Source of the DNA: Acidobacteriota bacterium
GTDB lineage: Bacteria; Acidobacteriota; Holophagae; Holophagales; Holophagaceae
NCBI GenBank assembly: GCA_021778785.1
Contig: JAJYBX010000019.1
Span: forward strand, 1-12,626
Length of the DNA: 12,626 nt
Reading direction: 5' to 3'
Part shown: in pieces, positions 1 through 6,606 of the stretch
How the letters are laid out: every line of letters begins with the position of its first letter
Numbering within the stretch: position 1 is the first letter of the stretch
The notes under the pieces: model-generated
Told to the model about the DNA's origin: nothing
The model's input: only the letters and a program-made list of their open reading frames with translations
Database searches by the model: none
Translations under genes and position numbers: made by a program

Positions 1-193
1 CCTGCCAGGGACCACCCCAGCCATCCACCTCGCCGCGGAGGCCCCAGTGCATGGGGACCCGGGCGGGCAGTCGGGGCGCCGCCCAGAGGCTGCCGGCCCA
101 GAGGGCCGCCAGGATCAGCCAGGCCGGCCACTCCCGGAGGACCTGCCGCCCTTCCCCGGGGTCGCGGGTTCCCGGAACACGGTCATCAGCCAT
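1..193 (-). CDS. SdpI/DUF1648-family membrane protein, N-terminal part (cut by window edge)
   Basis: This is the first 64 residues of a gene that runs off the left edge. The ATG at 193 is preceded by a strong GGAGG with 7-nt spacing, so the start is well supported even though it lies inside the upstream regulator gene. After a short polar stretch there is a hydrophobic helix (about residues 25-39). Then comes PARVPMHWGLRGEVDGW (43-59), which matches the DUF1648 signature (P-x-H-W/F-x-x-x-G-x-x-D) of SdpI-like proteins. In Bacillus subtilis, SdpI is a multi-pass membrane protein that gives immunity to the SdpC toxin and also sequesters its ArsR-type repressor SdpR. Most bacterial relatives have no known toxin partner. 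The placement directly behind an ArsR gene is the usual arrangement. The family call is firm; an immunity role here is inference. Confidence 0.8.
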   Translation of the reverse strand, partial: MADDRVPGTRDPGEGRQVLREWPAWLILAALWAGSLWAAPRLPARVPMHWGLRGEVDGWGGPWQ

Positions 194-432
194 TGCAGCG
201 CCTCCTGGAGGACGGTGGTGTGGAGCGAGTAAATCTGCTGCTGGCCCTGACGCCGGACGCGGACCAGGCCCGCCTGCTTCAGCAGGTTCAGGTGGTGAGA
301 GATGCTGGCCTTCCCGATGGCAAAGCCATCCGCGATCTCCCCGGCGCTAAGGTCCCCCTGGCGCAGGCGCTCCAGGATCGCCCGGCGGGTGCCGTCGTCC
401 AGCGCCTTGAACACCAGGGCATGGGTCTCCAC
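115..432 (-). CDS. ArsR/SdpR-family winged-helix transcriptional repressor
   Basis: A 105-residue DNA-binding protein of the ArsR fold. The GTG start at 432 has a clear GGAGGA about 5-6 nt upstream (plus-strand 438-443). The N-terminal helix reads VFKALDDGTRRAILERL, typical of SdpR-like autorepressors. The helix-turn-helix spans roughly residues 29-57, with SISHHLNLLKQAGLV as recognition helix, and the wing follows at 58-71. The ELCVCDL metal site of classical ArsR/SmtB sensors is absent, so it is probably not a metal sensor. The last ~15 residues are a Gly/Ser/Arg-rich tail that also encodes the start of the SdpI-like gene in another frame. The inverted repeat just upstream is its likely operator, so autorepression is expected. 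The SdpR-type assignment rests on the adjoining SdpI-like gene. Confidence 0.88.
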   Translation of the reverse strand: METHALVFKALDDGTRRAILERLRQGDLSAGEIADGFAIGKASISHHLNLLKQAGLVRVRRQGQQQIYSLHTTVLQEALQWLMTVFREPATPGKGGRSSGSGRPG

Positions 433-457
433 AGGGGTCCTCCGCCCCTAAGGATAC

Positions 458-483
458 GATATTTCGAAAAATTTCAAAATATC
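458..483 (-). promoter_or_regulatory. AT-rich inverted repeat, probable operator/promoter of the ArsR-SdpI pair
   Basis: In GC-rich DNA this 26-bp AT-rich block stands out. The left arm GATATTTCGAAAA and the reverse complement of the right arm, GATATTTTGAAAT, agree at 11 of 13 positions. It sits about 26 bp before the GTG of the ArsR gene, where an autorepressor would bind. On the minus strand a TTGAAA (472-477) and a TATCCT (451-456) could be -35 and -10 boxes, although the 15-bp spacing is short. The repeat would cover both the -35 region and the spacer, so bound protein should block polymerase. The symmetry is seen directly; the protein that binds it is inferred. Confidence 0.6.
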
Positions 484-490
484 TTGTCCC

Positions 491-1186
491 TCACTTCCCG
501 GCTTTCACCCGCCCCACCGGCAGCAGCACCAGGGCCTTCTCCTCGGGCGGCAGGCCCAGGGCTGCGCCCACGGCCCCCAGGTCCACCCCGGAGGCGGTGC
601 CGGCCCCCAGACCCAGGGCCGCCGCCTGGAGCAGCAGGGCCTGGGAGGCGGCGCCGCACTCCCAGAAGGTGTAGTCCATGGTCGGGGCCGTCTCCCGGCG
701 GAAGATCTTCAGCGGCCGTCCCGTGACCACGAACACCGAGGGCGCCTGGGTGATCCAGGGCTGCATGCCCTGGACCGGACCCAGCAGGCCCGCAACACCC
801 TTGTCCCCCGCCTTCCGGAGGGCATGCACCTCGGGCCGGTAGCGGTAGGTGCCCGCGGCGAGGGTGGGGCTGCCCTCCGTGATGAGGTACAGGCCCAGGG
901 GATAGCGGGCGTGGGCGCTGGGCACGGTGCGCCGCCCCGGACGGTTCTCCCCCTGGGCGCTCCAGAGGAGCTGGGCGGCCTCTCCCAGGGTGAGGGCCGG
1001 CCCCGTGAGCTCGCGAAGGGTGCGCCGGGCCTTCAGGGCGCCATCCAGCGTCGCGGGACCGGCCGCGGGGGCGGGCAGCGCCAGGGTCGCCCCGGGTGGC
1101 TCCGCCGGCGGGGCCAGGGCAGCCGGGGACGAGCCGGCCAGCAGGGCGGAAAGGAGGACTGGACGGAGGAGAGGCGCACGGACCAT
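491..1186 (-). CDS. Exported SagB/ThcOx-type nitroreductase-fold flavoprotein
   Basis: A 231-residue protein with a predicted Sec signal peptide (hydrophobic core 5-24, likely cleavage after ALA at 25) and a Pro/Ala-rich linker. The nitroreductase/SagB-type dehydrogenase domain starts near residue 47. Recognisable parts are RRTLREL (54-60, FMN phosphate region), LLWSAQGENRPGRRTVPSAH (73-92) and the following YPLGLYLI, and the C-terminal ECGAASQALLLQAAALGLGAG (176-196, shortened here as the helix preceding the flavin loop). Family members bind FMN and oxidise azolines or reduce small substrates; the substrate here is unknown. I chose the ATG at 1186 because AGGAGG lies 5 nt upstream and a signal peptide begins immediately; an upstream ATG would add 15 residues and spoil it. 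No twin-arginine motif is visible, which is odd for an exported flavin protein. It is divergent from marR. Confidence 0.78.
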   Translation of the reverse strand: MVRAPLLRPVLLSALLAGSSPAALAPPAEPPGATLALPAPAAGPATLDGALKARRTLRELTGPALTLGEAAQLLWSAQGENRPGRRTVPSAHARYPLGLYLITEGSPTLAAGTYRYRPEVHALRKAGDKGVAGLLGPVQGMQPWITQAPSVFVVTGRPLKIFRRETAPTMDYTFWECGAASQALLLQAAALGLGAGTASGVDLGAVGAALGLPPEEKALVLLPVGRVKAGK

Positions 1187-1273
1187 GGCAACCTCCTGCA
1201 GGGATCCTTCCATTGTGTCACCAGCGTCCACATGGAAATATCCGCCATATTCATGCCCATTTCCCCGGTGGGA

Positions 1274-1301
1274 TTGACAGGTGCGGGGGAGACTCTATAC
1301 A
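1274..1301 (+). promoter_or_regulatory. Sigma70-type promoter of the marR-efflux operon
   Basis: A perfect -35 box TTGACA (1274-1279) is followed after 16 bp by TATACA (1296-1301). It directs transcription rightwards into marR, with a start site expected near 1308, inside the palindrome described next. The match to the consensus is unusually clear for DNA of this base composition. Confidence 0.7.
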
Positions 1302-1320
1302 TTACTGCTTCGGCAGTAAT
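1301..1320 (+). promoter_or_regulatory. Perfect 8-bp inverted repeat, probable MarR operator
   Basis: The arms ATTACTGC and GCAGTAAT are exact reverse complements around TTCG. The element begins at the end of the -10 box and covers the expected transcription start, 29 bp before the marR ATG. MarR-family dimers typically bind palindromes of 16-20 bp over their own promoter, so autorepression and repression of the downstream pump genes is the natural reading. In RNA the same sequence would form an 8-bp hairpin with a loop of the stable UUCG type, so a role in 5' leader stability is an alternative. No T-tract follows, which argues against a terminator. Confidence 0.7.
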
Positions 1321-1349
1321 TGCTTAGGCATCAACAAGGAACCCGGGTC

Positions 1350-1832
1350 ATGAACGAGGCGACTGGCATCCCCGAACCGCTGTACACCCCCGAGAACTAC
1401 AACCCGGAGGACAGCATCGGACGCCTCATCGCGGAAACCTCCAGGCAGATCCTGGCGGCCCTCGACGAGGAGCTGCTCCACCGGGGCACCGGCATCACCG
1501 GGGCCCAGTGGGCCATCCTCATGCGCATCTCCCGGGGCTGCGCGTCCACGGCCGCCGAGCTCTGCCGCTACAGCCGGTACGACACGGGTTCCATGACGCG
1601 CATGCTCGACCGCCTGGAGGAGAAGGGCCTGATCCTCCGGGTCCGGAGCAGCAAGGACCGCCGGGTCACGATGCTGGAACTCACCGACGCGGGCCGGGAC
1701 CTGCTGCCCCAGCTGCCCCCGGTGGCCATCAAGGTGCTGAACGCGCACCTCAAGGGCTTCAGCCAGGCCGAGCTGGACCAGCTCAAGGGCTTCCTGAACC
1801 GGATCCGCGCCAACGGCGAGGCCTCCGCATGA
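1350..1832 (+). CDS. MarR-family transcriptional regulator of the efflux operon
   Basis: A 160-residue winged-helix repressor of normal MarR length. The helix-turn-helix lies around STAAELCRYSRYDTGSMTRM and LDRLEEKGLI. The wing carries the conserved D-R-R motif (SSKDRRVTMLELTDAGRDLL), and N- and C-terminal helices form the dimer domain. The ATG at 1350 follows AAGGA with about 9-nt spacing; a TTG at 1320 sits in the operator and is unlikely to be the start. As first gene of an operon with outer-membrane, adaptor and antiporter genes it corresponds to E. coli EmrR/MprA or to MarR-type regulators of aromatic-compound pumps. It probably senses a lipophilic or phenolic ligand and then leaves DNA. 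The ligand cannot be read from the sequence. Confidence 0.92.
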   Translation: MNEATGIPEPLYTPENYNPEDSIGRLIAETSRQILAALDEELLHRGTGITGAQWAILMRISRGCASTAAELCRYSRYDTGSMTRMLDRLEEKGLILRVRSSKDRRVTMLELTDAGRDLLPQLPPVAIKVLNAHLKGFSQAELDQLKGFLNRIRANGEASA

Positions 1833-1870
1833 ACCGCACATCGATCGTCCGCACCAAGACGGAGGCTTCC

Positions 1871-3256
1871 ATGTTCTGCCCCAGCACCCGGTATTCCGGG
1901 GCCCCCGGCGCCCCCGGTCGGGGCCCGGCCCTCCTCCTGGCGCTGCTGGCCGCGGGGGCGGTCCGGGCCCAGGCCCCGACCCCTGCGCCGGCGGCCACCA
2001 GCCCGGCCGCCTCCGTCCACCTGACCCTCCCGCAGGCCCTGCGGATCGCCCTGGACCAGAATCCCCGGGTGCAGCAGTCCCTGCTCGCCATCGCGGAAAG
2101 CCAGGACGACCGGCGCTCCGCCGCGGCGGCCCTCATGCCCACGGTGGCGGCCCAGGCCTATGGCCAGCGCAACAAGTACAACCTGGACGCCCTCATGGGC
2201 ATGCCGCAGCCCCACGGCCCCGAGGTGGTGGGCCCCTTCAACTGGGGCCAGGTGGGCGTGGAGGCCCAGGTCTCGCTCTTCGACCTCAGCCTCTGGAAGC
2301 GCTGGAAGGCCTCCCGCTACGCCGAGGATTCCGCCCAGGCCCAGGCCCGGGCCGTCCGCGAGCAGATCGCCGCCCTGGTGGTGGGCCAGTACCTGCGGGC
2401 CCTCCGGGCCGCCGCCTCCGTGAACGCCTCCCAGTCCCGGGTGGACCTGGCCGGGGCCCTGGCCACCCTGGCGGAAAACCAGCAGAAACAGGGCGTGGGG
2501 ACCAAGCTGGACACGCTGCGCGCCCAGCTGCAGCTCCAGACGGAGCGCCAGCGCCTCATCCAGGCCCAGACCCAGCGCCTCACGGCCCTGGCCGGCCTCG
2601 GGAAGCTCCTGGACCTGAAGCCCGGCACCGCCATCGACCTGCAGGACACCCTGGCCGCCCCCTCCCTTCCCCAGCTCAGCTTCGAGGCGGCCTACCAGTC
2701 CGGTCTCAAGGAGCGCCCCGAACTGGCGGCCCTGGACGCCCGCGAGAAGGCCGCGGCCAGCCTGCGGCAGGCGGCCCAGGGCCTGCGGATGCCCAGCGTG
2801 GTGGCCACCGGGAGCTACGCCTCCACGGGCCTCCAGTCCCAGGCCTGGGTCCCCACCTACCAGGTGTCCCTCGGCGTGAAGGTGCCCCTCTTCACGGGCG
2901 GCCGGGTCTCCGCCCAGATTTCGAAGGCCAAGTCCGAGCAGGCCAGCGTCCAGGAAGCCCGACGCGATGTGCGGGCCCAGGTGGGGCTGGAGATCCAGGT
3001 GGCCCAGGCCGAACTGGACGCCGCCCAGCACGAGGTGGAGGTGGCGGACCTCGCCGTGAGCCTCTCCCAGGAGGCCCTCACCCAGGCCCGCCACCGGTTC
3101 GAGGCGGGCGTGAGCAACAACATCGAAGTGATCAACGCCCAGGACGAGCTCGCCCGCGCCAACGACAACCAGATCAGCGCCCTCTACCGCCTCAACCAGT
3201 CCCGCGCGGACCTGGCCCTGGCCATGGGCCAGATCGAATCGCTCTACACCCGCTGA
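1871..3256 (+). CDS. TolC-family outer-membrane efflux channel
   Basis: A 461-residue outer-membrane factor (OEP family), the exit duct of a tripartite pump. A signal peptide (hydrophobic stretch about 19-32, likely cleavage at VRA-QA) precedes an Ala/Pro linker. Two OEP repeats follow. The first has SLFDLSLWKRWKASR and the long helix with QGVGTKLDTLRAQLQLQ. The second has PLFTGGRVSAQISKAKSE and RHRFEAGVSNNIEVINAQDE. These are the paired coiled-coil halves of the periplasmic tunnel. No lipobox cysteine is present at the signal cleavage site. An ATG at 1829 overlaps the marR stop as ATGA, but the ATG at 1871 has GGAGG 5 nt upstream and gives a cleaner signal peptide, so I prefer it. The upstream start would add 14 residues. 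Confidence 0.92.
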   Translation: MFCPSTRYSGAPGAPGRGPALLLALLAAGAVRAQAPTPAPAATSPAASVHLTLPQALRIALDQNPRVQQSLLAIAESQDDRRSAAAALMPTVAAQAYGQRNKYNLDALMGMPQPHGPEVVGPFNWGQVGVEAQVSLFDLSLWKRWKASRYAEDSAQAQARAVREQIAALVVGQYLRALRAAASVNASQSRVDLAGALATLAENQQKQGVGTKLDTLRAQLQLQTERQRLIQAQTQRLTALAGLGKLLDLKPGTAIDLQDTLAAPSLPQLSFEAAYQSGLKERPELAALDAREKAAASLRQAAQGLRMPSVVATGSYASTGLQSQAWVPTYQVSLGVKVPLFTGGRVSAQISKAKSEQASVQEARRDVRAQVGLEIQVAQAELDAAQHEVEVADLAVSLSQEALTQARHRFEAGVSNNIEVINAQDELARANDNQISALYRLNQSRADLALAMGQIESLYTR

Positions 3257-3267
3257 TGGAGACCGAC

Positions 3268-4371
3268 ATGAACCAAGATGCATCCGCCCCGGCTCCGGCC
3301 GAGGAATCCGCCCCCAACGGCCGGGCCCTCACCGTCCTCAAGATCGCCGTCCCGGTGGTCCTCCTGGTCGGCCTCGGCCTGTGGTTCGAGTCCCGGAACC
3401 GGGTGAGCACCGATGACGCCCAGGTGGACGGCCATCTCGTCCCCGTCTCGGCCCGCGTCTACGGCAGCGTCGAGCAGGTGGCGGTCACGGACAACCAGGC
3501 CGTGAAGGCCGGGGACCTGCTGGTGTCCATCGATCCCAGGGACATCCAGGCGAAGGTGGACCAGGCGAAGGCCGCCCAGGCCCAGGCCCTGGCCCAGGTG
3601 GAAGGCGCGAAGGCCGAGCTGGAACGGGCCCAGGTGGCCTTCCAGCAGGCGCGGGGCTCCGATCTCGAGGGGGCCAAGGCGAACGCGGACGCCAAGCGCG
3701 CCAGCTTCGACAAGGCCCGGAACGATGTGCAGCGCATGAAGCCCCTGGCGGACCGCGAGGAGATCTCCGCCCAGCAGTTCGACGGCTTCCGCACCCAGGC
3801 GGAGGTGGCCGAGAACGACTGGAAGGCCGCCCGCGAACGGCTGGCCTCCATGCAGCACGAGTCCCAGAGCCGCAAGGTGGCGGTGGTCGCCGCCCAGGCC
3901 CGTCTGGCCTCCGCCCAGGCCCAGGTCACGCAGGCCAGGGCCGCCCTCGAGGCGCTGAACCTCCAGCTCGGCTACACGCGGATCACCGCCCCGGTCGAGG
4001 GCGTCGTCACCCGCAAGTACGTGGAAACCGGCCAGACCATCCAGCCGGGCCAGGGCCTGATGACGCTCATCCCCCTGCACCAGACCTGGGTGACCGCCAA
4101 CTTCAAGGAGACCCAGCTGGCGGACATGCGCCCCGGCCAGGCGGCCGAGGTCAAGGTGGACATGAACGGCGTGGTGCTCAAGGGGCATGTGGATTCCATC
4201 GCCGGCTCCACGGGCTCGCGCATGAGCCTGCTCCCCCCCGAGAACGCCGTGGGCAACTTCGTGAAGGTGGTCCAGCGCATCCCCGTGAAGATCCGCATCG
4301 ACGAGCAGGAGGCCGGCAAGGTGGTCCTCCGTCCCGGCATGAACGTCGAAGCCACCGTGATCACGAAGTGA
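3268..4371 (+). CDS. emrA: EmrA/HlyD-family membrane-fusion (periplasmic adaptor) protein
   Basis: A 367-residue adaptor linking the inner-membrane antiporter to the outer-membrane channel. It has a short cytoplasmic tail, one membrane helix (about 21-40), and the EmrA signature STDDAQVDGHLVPVSARVYG (47-66) that opens the lipoyl-like domain. A long Ala/Gln/Lys/Glu-rich coiled-coil hairpin (about 95-230) follows. The second lipoyl half is LGYTRITAPVEGVVTRKYVE, and a C-terminal beta-barrel follows. The start at 3268 has GGAGA 5 nt upstream. An ATG at 3256 overlaps the preceding TGA as TGATG but lacks a Shine-Dalgarno; it would add four residues. Either way the gene is closely coupled to the channel gene. 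The symbol reflects family and operon position, not proven substrate range. Confidence 0.9.
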   Translation: MNQDASAPAPAEESAPNGRALTVLKIAVPVVLLVGLGLWFESRNRVSTDDAQVDGHLVPVSARVYGSVEQVAVTDNQAVKAGDLLVSIDPRDIQAKVDQAKAAQAQALAQVEGAKAELERAQVAFQQARGSDLEGAKANADAKRASFDKARNDVQRMKPLADREEISAQQFDGFRTQAEVAENDWKAARERLASMQHESQSRKVAVVAAQARLASAQAQVTQARAALEALNLQLGYTRITAPVEGVVTRKYVETGQTIQPGQGLMTLIPLHQTWVTANFKETQLADMRPGQAAEVKVDMNGVVLKGHVDSIAGSTGSRMSLLPPENAVGNFVKVVQRIPVKIRIDEQEAGKVVLRPGMNVEATVITK

Positions 4372-4387
4372 CCGCGAGGATCCATCC

Positions 4388-5953
4388 TTGAGCGACCACG
4401 CCCATCCCCGCATCAACCCGTGGATCATCGCCATGACGGTGATGATCGCCACGTTCATGGAGGTGCTCGACACCAGCGTGGCGAACGTGGCCCTGCCGCA
4501 CATCGCGGGGAACCTGTCCGCCACGGTGGAGGAGACCACCTGGGTCCTCACCTCGTACCTGGTGGCCAACGCGGTGGTGCTGCCCCTGGGTGGCTACTTC
4601 TCCAGCCTCATCGGACGGAAGCGCTTCTACATCACCTGCGTGAGCATCTTCACGGTGGCCTCGCTGCTCTGCGGCATCGCGCCCTCCCTGGGCTGGCTCA
4701 TCTTCTTCCGCATCCTGCAGGGCCTGGGCGGCGGCGGCCTCCAGCCCATCTCGCAGGCGATCCTGGTGGAGACCTTCCCCCACGAGAAGCGCGGCGCGGC
4801 CATGGCCTTCTACGGCATGGGCGTGGTGCTGGCTCCGATCATCGGCCCCGTGCTGGGCGGATGGATCACCGACAACTTCAGCTGGCACTGGATCTTCCTC
4901 ATCAACATCCCGGTGGGCTTCCTCTCCATCGCCCTCACCACCTCGCTGGTCCACGATCCCCCGACCTTCCACCGCATCTCGCTCAAGGACAACAAGTTCG
5001 ACTACCTGGGCATCGGCATCATCACCCTGGGCCTCGCCTCCCTGGAGATCGTGCTGGACGAGGGGCAGCGCAAGGACTGGTTCTCCTCGGGCTTCATCGT
5101 CTTCTTCGGCATCCTCGCCGTGGTGGCCCTCGTGACCGCGGTGCTCTACGAACTCCGGAAGAAACGCCCCATCGTGGACCTGAGGCTGCTGAAGGACCGC
5201 ACCTTCGCGGTGGCCGCCCTGATGCTCTTCGTGCTGGGCTTCGTCCTCTACGGCAGCCTGGCCCTGCTGCCGATCTTCCTCCAGACCCTGCTGGGCTACA
5301 CGGCGGTGCTGAGCGGATGGGTGCTGAGCCCGGGCGGCGTGGCCGTGCTGTGCATGATGCCGGTGGTCGCCGTCCTCCTGAAGCGGTTCGACACCCGATG
5401 GCTCATCGGCCTGGGCTTCGTCTTCTGCGGCCTCGGGCTCCTCCAGATGGCCGGCTTCAACCTGATGGTGGACTTCAAGACGGCCATGATGTCCCGGGTC
5501 GTCCAGAGCATGGGGTTCGCCTTCCTCTTCGTGCCCATCAACGTGATGGCCTTCCAGCACATCCCGCACGAGAAGACCGCCTACGCCACCGGGCTCATGA
5601 ACCTGCTGCGCAACATCGGCGGCAGCAGCGGCATCGCCATCGCGACCACCCTGCTCTCCCGGCGCGCCCAGGTCCACCAGGCCAACCTGATCGGCAACCT
5701 GGCCCCCGGGAACCCGGCCTACCAGGGCTTCCTGGACCGGGCCACCCAGCTGGGCGTGCTGCGGGGCGGCCTCTCCCCCGCCGACGCGGCCCACATGGCG
5801 CAGGGATCGGCCTATGGGCTGGTGGTCCGGCAGTCCACCATGATGGCCTTCGCCGACACCTTCTGGTTCATGGGCATCATCTGCTTCGCCCTCCTGCCCC
5901 TGCTCCTGCTCCTGCAGAAGACGCGGGCCACCGGACCCGTGGCCATCGACTGA
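4388..5953 (+). CDS. emrB: EmrB/QacA-type MFS drug:proton antiporter (DHA2, 14 TM)
   Basis: A 521-residue inner-membrane exporter of the DHA2 branch. TM1 carries motif D with the membrane-embedded acid D28 (LDTSVANVALP, 27-37). Motif A is GGYFSSLIGRKR (68-79). Motif B includes R108 in RILQGLGGGG. The antiporter motif C is about 146-160 (PIIGPVLGGWI). The length and hydrophobic pattern fit 14 helices. It starts with TTG at 4388, preceded by GAGGA with 7-nt spacing, 16 bp after the adaptor stop. With the adaptor and channel it should expel hydrophobic compounds across both membranes, driven by the proton gradient. The stop at 5951-5953 directly abuts the stop of the convergent methyltransferase gene. 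Substrates are unknown. Confidence 0.93.
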   Translation: MSDHAHPRINPWIIAMTVMIATFMEVLDTSVANVALPHIAGNLSATVEETTWVLTSYLVANAVVLPLGGYFSSLIGRKRFYITCVSIFTVASLLCGIAPSLGWLIFFRILQGLGGGGLQPISQAILVETFPHEKRGAAMAFYGMGVVLAPIIGPVLGGWITDNFSWHWIFLINIPVGFLSIALTTSLVHDPPTFHRISLKDNKFDYLGIGIITLGLASLEIVLDEGQRKDWFSSGFIVFFGILAVVALVTAVLYELRKKRPIVDLRLLKDRTFAVAALMLFVLGFVLYGSLALLPIFLQTLLGYTAVLSGWVLSPGGVAVLCMMPVVAVLLKRFDTRWLIGLGFVFCGLGLLQMAGFNLMVDFKTAMMSRVVQSMGFAFLFVPINVMAFQHIPHEKTAYATGLMNLLRNIGGSSGIAIATTLLSRRAQVHQANLIGNLAPGNPAYQGFLDRATQLGVLRGGLSPADAAHMAQGSAYGLVVRQSTMMAFADTFWFMGIICFALLPLLLLLQKTRATGPVAID

Positions 5954-6568
5954 TCAGGCCCGCTCGGCCATGACCAGGAACACCGGGAACCGCCGGCGGC
6001 CTCCGGCGGTCTCGCGGTCGATGATGTAGGGCGTGCTGAAGCGGATATCCCGGAAGCCGGCCGCGACCAGCTTCGACGCCAGATCATCCCGGTCGAAGCC
6101 CCAGTGGACCGGAACCTCCGGACCATGGAAGGAGCCATCCTCCGCGTCCAGGTCGGCGATGGAGAGCAACCCCCCCGGCTCCAGCAGCCCGTGGAACCGG
6201 CGAAGCGCGTCCACCGTATCGGGGATGTGGTGGAAGGTCATCAGGGAGCAGAGAAGGCCGTAGCGCGCCTCGGGGAGGGGCCCCTGCGTGAAGTCGTGCT
6301 GGAGGGCCGTCATGCCATTGAGGCCCGAGGCCGCGATCTTCTCCCGCAGGACCTCGAGCATGCCCGCGGAGGTGTCCGCCAGCGTCATGCGGGCCACGTG
6401 GGGGCGCAGGGCGAAGCCCAGCAGGCCCGTGCCGCAGCCCACCTCCAGGGCGCTCCGCCCTGAGAGATCGCCCCCGAGGGCATGGATGGCCTCGGCCACC
6501 CGCTCCGCCCGCGCCACCTTGGCGGCGTCTGCATCCCAGTTCTTGGCCTTCTGGTCGAATTCGCTCAT
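5954..6568 (-). CDS. Class I SAM-dependent methyltransferase
   Basis: A 204-residue cytosolic Rossmann-fold methyltransferase. Motif I is LEVGCGTG (41-48), the acidic residue after strand 2 is D65 (LADTSAGML), motif III is around HDF (91-93), FHHIPD (112-117) follows strand 4, and LLEPGGLLSIADLD (128-141) is the usual post-motif segment. The N-terminal FDQKAKNWDADAAKVARAERVAEAI is characteristic of a widespread small-methyltransferase group with uncharacterised substrates. No substrate-binding insert is obvious, so small-molecule methylation is a guess. The ATG is preceded only by a weak GGAT. It is convergent with emrB with no intergenic base and divergent from the haem protein gene, so neighbours do not define its pathway. 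Confidence 0.88.
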   Translation of the reverse strand: MSEFDQKAKNWDADAAKVARAERVAEAIHALGGDLSGRSALEVGCGTGLLGFALRPHVARMTLADTSAGMLEVLREKIAASGLNGMTALQHDFTQGPLPEARYGLLCSLMTFHHIPDTVDALRRFHGLLEPGGLLSIADLDAEDGSFHGPEVPVHWGFDRDDLASKLVAAGFRDIRFSTPYIIDRETAGGRRRFPVFLVMAERA

Positions 6569-6606
6569 GGATCCATTCTACGGGTACCATCGGCCTGAGG
6601 TGCCCT

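Noticed and set aside
491..1186. A RiPP (azoline-forming) cluster based on the SagB-like domain
   Set aside because: No YcaO-type cyclodehydratase, precursor peptide or dedicated transporter is adjacent, and the protein appears exported.
1231..1255. Imperfect symmetry (CATGGAAATAT against ATATTCATG) upstream of the SagB-like gene
   Set aside because: The arms differ in length by two bases and only five base pairs are exact around a five-base spacer; too weak to call an operator.
1508..1870. Long upstream extension of the TolC-like reading frame into marR
   Set aside because: The extension is out of frame with a well-supported MarR protein and has no signal peptide; the GGAGG-supported ATG at 1871 explains the gene.
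3541..3960. Repetitive GCCCAGGCC-type sequence in emrA as a DNA repeat
   Set aside because: It encodes the Ala/Gln-rich heptads of the adaptor coiled coil; the repetition follows from codon use, not from a separate repeat element.
4361..5794. A 477-codon minus-strand frame inside emrB, and a similar 571-codon one at 1568-3283
   Set aside because: Both are mirror frames of GC-rich membrane or coiled-coil genes. Their products are His/Gly/Glu-rich repeats of low complexity with no recognisable fold or start signal.
6567..6576. ATGGATCCAT palindrome over the methyltransferase start codon
   Set aside because: Ten bases of symmetry that contain a start codon can arise by chance, and no promoter element accompanies it.
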